Of a stretch of DNA of 20,870 bases, positions 15,957 through 20,870 are shown piece by piece (within the stretch, counting starts at the first letter, position 1; each line of letters begins with the position of its first letter). Under the pieces are notes generated by a model. That model did no database searches and had not been told where the DNA came from. It was given only the letters and a program-made list of their open reading frames with translations. The stretch lies in assembly GCA_025937665.1 (NCBI GenBank), contig JAICQW010000009.1, forward strand, positions 1 to 20,870. The letters run 5' to 3'. The position numbers were made by a program, and so were the translations under genes. This stretch comes from Nitrososphaeraceae archaeon (lineage in GTDB: Archaea; Thermoproteota; Nitrososphaeria; Nitrososphaerales; Nitrososphaeraceae).

Positions 15957-16060
15957 GTTAACTAAGAGCTCAGCTTTTGTTAGCTCATTATCCGTGCTGG
16001 AATTTGGAGGTATTTTTTTCTGTAGTTATCGTTTTTCTCCTTTGCCTCGCATAAATATTT

Positions 16061-16081
16061 TCCAGTGGAAATAATGGGGTT
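16061..16081 (+). other. Origin recognition box ORB1
   Basis: Begins TCCAGTGGAAATAATGGGGT. This is the archaeal ORB layout: the dyad TTTCCA-G-TGGAAA (dyad arm starting at 16059) followed by a short A/T spacer and a G-string. Sulfolobus and Pyrococcus boxes share CCAGTGGAAA and the G-run. It lies about 300 bp upstream of the cdc6 start. Confidence 0.85.
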
Positions 16082-16121
16082 GGTTTGCTTACTTAACAAC
16101 GTTGATTACTGTTAATTGGCC

Positions 16122-16142
16122 TCCAATGGAAATAATGGGGTT
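16122..16142 (+). other. Origin recognition box ORB2
   Basis: Begins TCCAATGGAAATAATGGGGT and equals ORB1 at 20 of 21 positions (A for G in the dyad centre). Same orientation, 61 bp from ORB1 start to start, close to six helical turns. The G-string points toward the AT-rich tract and cdc6. Confidence 0.83.
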
Positions 16143-16190
16143 ATTATCTAGATTTTTTACTTTATTGAATTAACAGGACATAACAATTGT
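16143..16190. other. AT-rich tract, possible duplex-unwinding element
   Basis: About 10 G/C in 48 bp, directly after ORB2 and before the inverted ORB-like site. It includes a run of six T and ATAACAATT. An AT-rich element between oppositely oriented ORBs is the usual archaeal origin plan. A second AT-rich stretch at 16291-16310 is an alternative. Confidence 0.45.
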
Positions 16191-16197
16191 TAGTTCC

Positions 16198-16210
16198 ACC
16201 CCTACATTTC
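16198..16210 (-). other. Degenerate inverted mini-ORB-like site
   Basis: On the minus strand it reads GAAATGTAGGGGT against GAAATAATGGGGT in ORB1 and ORB2, 10 of 13 matching, including all of the G-string. The dyad half is poorly kept (TCAAAGA in place of TCCAGTG). Its orientation is opposite to ORB1 and ORB2. Confidence 0.35.
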
Positions 16211-16327
16211 TCTTTGAAGACAGGCTAAGTTCCCAGTCGTCTACATAACATATAACAATTAACAATCAACTGTAACATAATTGATTTAGGCGTTTTTATT
16301 TTATATACATCCCACTTACTAAATGAA

Positions 16328-16340
16328 TTTATTATATTGA
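16328..16340 (+). promoter_or_regulatory. TATA-like box for cdc6
   Basis: TTTATTATATTGA, centred about 46 bp before the TTG start, predicts a transcript start near 16361 and a leader of about 19 nt that would include the Shine-Dalgarno site. Confidence 0.4.
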
Positions 16341-16366
16341 GATACAGAAGAAAAAGAGGGGTGTCA

Positions 16367-16372
16367 GAGGTG
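16367..16372 (+). promoter_or_regulatory. Shine-Dalgarno site deciding the cdc6 TTG start
   Basis: GAGGTG, complementary to the archaeal 16S 3' end core CACCUC, ends 7 nt before the TTG at 16380. Strong SD sites are rare at the other starts in this window. Confidence 0.6.
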
Positions 16373-16379
16373 TACGTAT

Positions 16380-17603
16380 TTGGATGATGACATCTTAGAC
16401 ACTATTTTTGATAGCGCGATTAAAAACAATAACATCATCAAGAATAGACAGGTTTTGACTATCGATTACGTTCCTGATAAGCTATTGTTCAGGACAAAAG
16501 AAAGTACAGCAATCGCGCAATCATTATCCGTTATTCTAAAAAAAGGTCGTCCATCTAATTTGTTGATCTTTGGAAAACCAGGAACTGGTAAGACAGCAGT
16601 TGTAAAGAACGTTATTGACCATCTTTATAACAAAACCAAAGAATTGGATATTAATCTAAGAGTTCCATTTATCAATGCAAAGAATTCAAACACACCGTAC
16701 AAGATTCTATACGAAATCGCAGAGTTGTTGGGTATTAACAAGGAGGAAAGAAAAATGCAGGTTTATTTTACCGGACTATCCATGAGCGAAGCAACCGATA
16801 GAATTCTTGATTTCATAAGACGCAGGTCCATCAAAGTTGTACTTGTAATAGATGAAATTGATTCTCTTGTTAATAGAAAAGGTGATGATATCCTCTATAA
16901 CTTTACAAGAGCTAATGAAAGGATTTCTTCGGATCAGTTCATTAGTTTAATAGGTATTTCAAATAGTTTAACATTCAAGGATAAATTAGATCCAAGAGTA
17001 AAGAGTAGTTTGAGTGAAGAGGAACTTGTTTTTAATCCATACACCATCGAACAGTTAAAGCAAATTCTAATTGATAGATGCAAACTTGCTTTCTATGATA
17101 ACGTTATTCCAATTGGTGTAATCAATCTATGTGCCGCAATTGCTGGTAGAGAAACAGGCGATGCTCGAAAGGCCATAGATCTTTTGAGGGTTGCTGCAGA
17201 AATAGCAGAAACGTCAATGACAATGAAGATTAGCGAAGATCATATTAGAGACGCACAACAAAAAATTGACAGCGACACAAACTTCGAGATCCTGAGAAAT
17301 TCAACTTTGCACACCAAATTAGTAATATTTGCAATAATAAGATCCAAGAATGGAAGCACGGGAGAAATTTATACAATCTATCAAGATCTCTGCTCAAGAA
17401 TTCAGCAGGAAGCACTAACACAAAGAAGAATGACACAAATTGTGGGAGAATTGGATCAGCTAGGATTAATTACAACCAATATAGTCAACCAGGGTCGATA
17501 TGGTAGAACCCAAAGAATAAAACTGCATATTCAAATCTCAGCTGTAAAAGAAGCTATCAAAAACGATCCGATTTTGTCCCCTTTTATCGGCAACATTAAT
17601 TGA
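16380..17603 (+). CDS. cdc6: Orc1/Cdc6 replication initiator
   Basis: AAA+ initiator that binds ORBs, opens the origin and loads MCM. 407 residues. Walker A FGKPGTGKTAV at 64-74, Walker B VLVIDEID at 154-161, sensor 1 IGISNS at 191-196, with the initiator-specific region after it (LTFKDKLDPRVKSSL, 197-211), and sensor 2 GDARKAIDLLR at 260-270. A winged helix fills about 300-400, with TQRRMTQIVGELDQLGLI as recognition helix and GRYGRTQRIKL as wing. TTG start at 16380 with a GAGGTG SD. No Met occurs before residue 126, past Walker A, so a non-ATG start is needed. Its last 8 bp overlap the end of the DP1 gene on the other strand. Likely to bind its own upstream ORBs. Confidence 0.97.
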   Translation: MDDDILDTIFDSAIKNNNIIKNRQVLTIDYVPDKLLFRTKESTAIAQSLSVILKKGRPSNLLIFGKPGTGKTAVVKNVIDHLYNKTKELDINLRVPFINAKNSNTPYKILYEIAELLGINKEERKMQVYFTGLSMSEATDRILDFIRRRSIKVVLVIDEIDSLVNRKGDDILYNFTRANERISSDQFISLIGISNSLTFKDKLDPRVKSSLSEEELVFNPYTIEQLKQILIDRCKLAFYDNVIPIGVINLCAAIAGRETGDARKAIDLLRVAAEIAETSMTMKISEDHIRDAQQKIDSDTNFEILRNSTLHTKLVIFAIIRSKNGSTGEIYTIYQDLCSRIQQEALTQRRMTQIVGELDQLGLITTNIVNQGRYGRTQRIKLHIQISAVKEAIKNDPILSPFIGNIN

Positions 17604-19107
17604 AATCTTTCTTAAATGATTGAAGGTTACCTAAATTAACCAATATACATATCCCAGGTGTAGGAGTAATTCCCATGGTTTGTTGAAATTTTGTCTGCTT
17701 TTGCCATGCTCCAGAATTTACTATCAATGTACCTTTGTATCTTCCTACTTCTGTCATATGCACATGCCCGGCATGAAAAATATCCGGTACATCTTCTATG
17801 ACCAACATATCTTCTGATTCGGGAGCTATTGGTGTACGGTTACCATATATTGGTGACAGATGTCTCGATTTTAACAAAATTTTCATAGCTTCGACAGGCT
17901 TGGAATAGCTTAATCCAGGAACTGTGGCAATAACGTCGTCTAAGCTTTGGCCATGGAACATTAATAATTTAATTTTGCTTAATTCAACAACCGACGGATT
18001 ACCAATAATACTGAAATTTTCGAGGGGTTGAAAATCTCGCAAATTTGTTAGAGCTGTCTGGGGCAAAGCCCGCCTTCCAGGGTCATGATTTCCAGGGATT
18101 AGGAATACGTGCATCCGTTTGGGAATTTTTTCAAGTAAAGACGCCGCACAAGATAATTGCTTATTCATGTTCATATCGATCAATTCTTTGTCCTGATTAG
18201 GATAGATTCCAATTCCATCAACTATGTCTCCTGCTATACAGACGTACTTGATTTTTCTTACGATCTCATCGTCTGATGATAGCCAACTTAGAAAGTCATT
18301 AAACTCTTTTTCCATGAAATATTTACTGCCCACATGCAAATCCGAGATGAGAGCTACGTAAGACTCTGTTCCTGATTTGGAGGCAACATGCTCCGGAATG
18401 TCAGGGAAAATAATATCCTTTATGACAAAATCATTTGAATTTCTTTTACTGAGTGAAATTTCTAACATCAACATTTGATCTAAAACTAGTGATGAAGCTT
18501 CCTTAATCAAATCCCGTGTTTTGCAAACTACAGGTATGCTACCGGTAGTATCATCAATTATAAGCTCTACATCATTTTTTCTATTCCTCTTGGACATTAT
18601 CAAACCCGCTAGAAAAACAGAATCAACAAATTTTCCTCTCTCATTGTCATTATCGAGAGAATTAGATCTAGATTTATTTCGAAGATCTCTAATCTGTTTT
18701 ATTTTTCTTATTTGTCTGCTCTCTGAACGGATTGACAGTATTTTCAAAGATTTTCTATAACGACTATCAAACAGCTTAACAAAATCCTTATCATTTTCAG
18801 AGTTTATTTTGTAAGTAGGATCAAAGAGAATCTTATAATTCTCTAGATTGCTATCCGACTTTGGCTTCGAGTTAATGTTAGTTATTAGAGGGTCATCCAT
18901 AGTTCGATTTACATCACTAGATATCACGTTCTTTATGTCATCAATCAAGATTGGAGATTTTTTCTTGAACTTATTTTTGGCATCAACTATTGTCTTGATT
19001 ATTTTTTCCACATCACAATCAAGTGATTTGAGAAAGGCAAAAGCGTCAGGATGAACCTGGTATCCCTTATTTATCGCATAAATCAATGCAATAGACACTG
19101 AATCCAA
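17596..19107 (-). CDS. polB: DNA polymerase D small subunit DP1 (3'-5' proofreading exonuclease)
   Basis: Proofreading subunit of PolD and a relative of eukaryotic polymerase B-subunits, with an active phosphodiesterase. 503 residues. The N-terminal helical domain (1-60) contacts DP2 or partners. A charged, Lys/Arg/Ser-rich linker (about 75-155) has low complexity. An OB fold is near 160-240 (FVDSVFLAGLIMSKRNR). The Mre11-like active site is complete: SDLHVGS with Asp256 and His258, AGDIVDG with Asp294, PGNHDPG with Asn340, His341 and Asp342, FHGQSLDD with His385, and AGHVHM with His448 and His450. Start TTG at 19107, since the next Met is at residue 70. A weak TATA-like TTTATGATA near 19134 would suit a leaderless mRNA. 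It converges with cdc6. Confidence 0.96.
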   Translation of the reverse strand: MDSVSIALIYAINKGYQVHPDAFAFLKSLDCDVEKIIKTIVDAKNKFKKKSPILIDDIKNVISSDVNRTMDDPLITNINSKPKSDSNLENYKILFDPTYKINSENDKDFVKLFDSRYRKSLKILSIRSESRQIRKIKQIRDLRNKSRSNSLDNDNERGKFVDSVFLAGLIMSKRNRKNDVELIIDDTTGSIPVVCKTRDLIKEASSLVLDQMLMLEISLSKRNSNDFVIKDIIFPDIPEHVASKSGTESYVALISDLHVGSKYFMEKEFNDFLSWLSSDDEIVRKIKYVCIAGDIVDGIGIYPNQDKELIDMNMNKQLSCAASLLEKIPKRMHVFLIPGNHDPGRRALPQTALTNLRDFQPLENFSIIGNPSVVELSKIKLLMFHGQSLDDVIATVPGLSYSKPVEAMKILLKSRHLSPIYGNRTPIAPESEDMLVIEDVPDIFHAGHVHMTEVGRYKGTLIVNSGAWQKQTKFQQTMGITPTPGICILVNLGNLQSFKKDFN

Positions 19108-19195
19108 GTTTTATTATTGAACAGAACTATCATAAATGCTAAAAATGTTTTGTTTTGAGCATAGATTATTAAAAAGCAAACACTGAGGTTGAAGC
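19108..19195. promoter_or_regulatory. Divergent promoter region, polB (DP1) / SpoIIM-like gene
   Basis: 88 bp. On the plus strand, ATTATTAAAA at about 19165-19174 lies about 26 bp ahead of the ATG at 19196. On the minus strand, AGCATTTATGATAG (19127-19140) is about 27 bp ahead of the TTG at 19107. Both fit leaderless transcripts. A GAGGTTGA at 19185-19192 resembles a weak SD for the rightward gene. Confidence 0.4.
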
Positions 19196-19726
19196 ATGTA
19201 CAGATACAACTTCAAAAGAAGAATTCCCTATCTTTTAGTTGGCATTCTAGTATTCTTAATTTTCTTTACAATTGGCACATCGGTCACTTTTGACAAATCT
19301 ACATCACAACTCTTAAAAGAACAATTTGAGAATAAAATCAAAAATATTGATAGTATAGGCATATTCGTCAATAACTTTCTAATATCAATCTTAATGTTTG
19401 TTCCAGGTATCGGAATTGCGTTTGGTTTGTTTTCAGGATTTAGCACCGGCAATATTTTCGTGATAATAACACGAGATTTACCAATCCAGATACCACCATT
19501 ACTTGTCTTTTTGACAATATTTGGAATGATGGAGCTCGTTTCATATGGTATAGCAATCTCTAGAAGTTACCTATTACTGATTAACATAGTGAAAAAAACT
19601 AACATCAAAGAAAATCTAATTTATACGGGAATTGAAATTGGCGTCGTTGCGGTAATTCTATTTTTCAGTGCAATTATTGAATGGGATTTAATAAAACAAT
19701 CTGGCGGCTTTGATTTCGCAGAATAA
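19196..19726 (+). CDS. SpoIIM-like (DUF95) integral membrane protein
   Basis: Role unknown in archaea. The name comes from a Bacillus engulfment protein, and nothing here implies sporulation. 176 residues with four or five hydrophobic helices: about 11-31, 56-82, 100-130 (possibly two) and 141-163. SpoIIM-like features are the first helix followed by an acidic/charged outer loop (DKSTSQLLKEQFENKIKN, 33-50), NNFLISILMFVPGIGIAFGLFSGFSTGNIF (59-88) matching the family's xxN...G.....N pattern, and GMMELVSYGIA (110-120) in the place of the family's GIxELPA motif. ATG at 19196. It converges with the cbiE-like gene 28 bp on. Confidence 0.78.
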   Translation: MYRYNFKRRIPYLLVGILVFLIFFTIGTSVTFDKSTSQLLKEQFENKIKNIDSIGIFVNNFLISILMFVPGIGIAFGLFSGFSTGNIFVIITRDLPIQIPPLLVFLTIFGMMELVSYGIAISRSYLLLINIVKKTNIKENLIYTGIEIGVVAVILFFSAIIEWDLIKQSGGFDFAE

Positions 19727-19754
19727 TATCAGAATGAAAGAAAACATAAGGAAC

Positions 19755-20492
19755 TCACTCAAATTCCAAGTATGTTTTTCGTGTAACTTGATCAACCACC
19801 ATTACAGACATTGCACTAAAATCCCTTCCTTCCAATTCATTCAATCTACCCTTAAACACCTTTTCATTCGCAGTGGTCAAAAATTCAAATACCCAAGCTA
19901 TCAAACTAGAGGTATCCACACCCTCCTTTTTGAGAAATAGTGCTATTTCTGATTGCATAAAATTTTTCTCTGCATTATTATTCCACGGTCTTGGTACCAG
20001 AATTACGCTCTTCTTATCTTGAATCGCTTTGATTAATTCTCTCTTCTTGTCTTCAATATCTTCAGTAACATGAAAACTGATGACCAACGCCTTATCCAAC
20101 GGAATTTTTGCTTTTGCAGCTGCAACTTGAATAGAACTTATTCCGGGCATCAATTCTACATTATCGTTACCAAAGATTTCTAATAATCTATCCACAACCT
20201 CCGACTCTGAAAAGTTTACATCACCCGTGAAAGGAATTGTACATAACTCATTTTCTTCCATTTTCGCAAACACCTGATTATAGGTTTCTTCCTGGTCTTT
20301 CATGGTTACTTCATAAACCTGATGAAAATGAGGAATAATTAAATCTCGTATTATAGATAGTGTATATTTGTAACCTATCAAATACTTAGATTTTCTTATT
20401 ACGTCTTTTGCTAGGTCTGTCAAGTACTTGGATGAGCCTGGACCAACTCCAACAAGAAATAACTTCTTGTCTTTGATTATGTCTTCCGTCAC
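19755..20492 (-). CDS. cbiE: Cobalt-precorrin/precorrin-6Y C5-methyltransferase (CbiE-like)
   Basis: Tetrapyrrole methylase of the cobalamin pathway, SAM-dependent. Numbering from GTG at 20492 (245 residues): the N-terminal LVGVGPGSSKYLT at 13-25, IGYKYTLSII at 39-48, FTGDVNFSE at 88-96 in the place of the family's SGDPGF loop, and MPGISSIQVAAAKAKIPLDKA at 115-135, typical of CbiE (PGxSSxQxAxARLGxPxxDA). The frame extends to a TTG at 20564, 6 nt after the upstream gene, adding 24 residues that do not look like this family. That longer start cannot be excluded. No CbiT domain or other cobalamin gene is in the window. Another tetrapyrrole methylase is the main alternative. Confidence 0.82.
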   Translation of the reverse strand: MTEDIIKDKKLFLVGVGPGSSKYLTDLAKDVIRKSKYLIGYKYTLSIIRDLIIPHFHQVYEVTMKDQEETYNQVFAKMEENELCTIPFTGDVNFSESEVVDRLLEIFGNDNVELMPGISSIQVAAAKAKIPLDKALVISFHVTEDIEDKKRELIKAIQDKKSVILVPRPWNNNAEKNFMQSEIALFLKKEGVDTSSLIAWVFEFLTTANEKVFKGRLNELEGRDFSAMSVMVVDQVTRKTYLEFE

Positions 20493-20570
20493 AGTTTTTG
20501 TTATTATCCTGTGTATTTTATTTGCTTTCTTTGAAGTCGATATATTGTAAAAACCAAAACACAAAATAAA

Positions 20571-20870
20571 TCATGACATCTTGTATAGAGTTATTATCGG
20601 ATTCCAATCTACATGATGGAATTGTAAAGGATCCTTTGCAGGATATTTCACCCAGCCCTTTACTATTGCAAAGTTGAAATTTTTCTGTTTATTTTCAATA
20701 TTGGTCTTGATCTTAAGTTCCGTACCCCACCTTTTTTCCAGGAAATACATATCTGAGATTTGTGAAAAAGGAAATACAATATTTTGATTGCTTTTTTCCA
20801 TATCATTCCTTAACTCAGTAATACCATATCCTTCTACGGGCAAGAAAATATTCTTGTTCTCCTTGAATCG
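20571..20870 (-). CDS. 3' part of an unrecognised gene (about 99 residues visible)
   Basis: The minus-strand frame is open from the right edge of the window to TGA at 20571-20573. A TTG at 20843 could start a 90-residue protein, but the preceding codons (RFKENKNIF) are continuous with it and read as normal protein, so the gene probably starts outside. The visible part is rich in aromatic residues and beta-prone (YGITELRND, VFPFSQISDMYFLEKRWG, FNFAIVKGWVKYPA). It has no motif I recognise, though FPFSQISDMYF followed by LKIKT could fit a PH-like or other small beta-barrel. It ends 6 nt before the possible TTG of the CbiE-like gene, so the two are likely one transcript. Confidence 0.65.
   Translation of the reverse strand, partial: RFKENKNIFLPVEGYGITELRNDMEKSNQNIVFPFSQISDMYFLEKRWGTELKIKTNIENKQKNFNFAIVKGWVKYPAKDPLQFHHVDWNPIITLYKMS

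Larger units (their letters stand above)
15957..16379. other. Probable chromosomal replication origin (oriC) region
   Basis: This 423-bp gap is the only long non-coding stretch and lies between a leftward wHTH gene and the rightward cdc6. It contains two origin recognition boxes in the same orientation, a degenerate inverted box, a 48-bp tract with about 21% GC between ORB2 and the inverted copy, and the motif ATAACAATT twice (16180-16188, 16252-16260). In most archaea studied, origins sit beside an orc1/cdc6 gene and carry ORBs flanking an AT-rich unwinding element. Both polymerase D genes are close by. I see no RNA gene or ORF in it. Confidence 0.82.

Noticed and set aside
15997..16012. CTGGAATTTGGAGGT-like string as a further ORB
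   Set aside because: It needs a gap to align and lacks the full dyad and the GGGG run.
1..20870. tRNA or rRNA genes, CRISPR arrays, insertion sequences
   Set aside because: No cloverleaf-like or GC-rich islands, no regularly spaced repeats, and no transposase motifs or long terminal inverted repeats were seen.

Overview
The window looks like a stretch of an AT-rich ammonia-oxidizing archaeal (Thaumarchaeota/Nitrososphaeria, perhaps Nitrosocosmicus-like) chromosome. The archaeal assignment rests on both subunits of DNA polymerase D, an Orc1/Cdc6 initiator, geranylgeranylglyceryl phosphate synthase for ether lipids, a beta-CASP RNase, an AK6/Fap7-type kinase and an OGG1-type glycosylase. The finer lineage is inferred from the low GC, small HTH proteins of a thaumarchaeal type, and a TATA-like box about 26 bp ahead of many start codons, which suggests leaderless mRNAs. 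No tRNA, rRNA, CRISPR array, insertion sequence or pseudogene was seen.

Layout. 1-4277: the 3' end of an unrecognised gene, then leftward genes for an OGG1-type glycosylase with a small CxxC protein, a secreted GH5-like glycosidase and a beta-CASP RNase. 4385-7189: rightward genes for an AK6/Fap7-like kinase and a solitary hydantoinase A/oxoprolinase-like protein. 7199-9899: leftward PRPP synthetase, RNase Z and an unrecognised winged-helix-like protein. 10096-14333: an operon of GGGP synthase and the PolD large subunit (DP2), overlapping by 4 nt. 14451-15956: three small putative DNA-binding proteins, one of them membrane-anchored. 15957-16379: the only long gap. It holds two near-identical origin recognition boxes and an AT-rich tract and is the likely replication origin. 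16380-19107: Orc1/Cdc6 and the PolD small subunit (DP1), convergent. 19196-20870: a SpoIIM-like membrane protein, a CbiE-like cobalamin methyltransferase and the 3' part of an unrecognised gene.

The main result is that one 9-kb block carries the initiator, its probable binding sites and both subunits of the replicative polymerase, with a group of uncharacterised HTH proteins between polC and the origin. Ten of the fifteen genes left of the origin are transcribed leftward, away from it, which agrees with an origin near 16.1 kb. Several of these genes start with TTG, including all three replication genes. The small HTH genes carry palindromic or phased repeats at their starts that look like operators.
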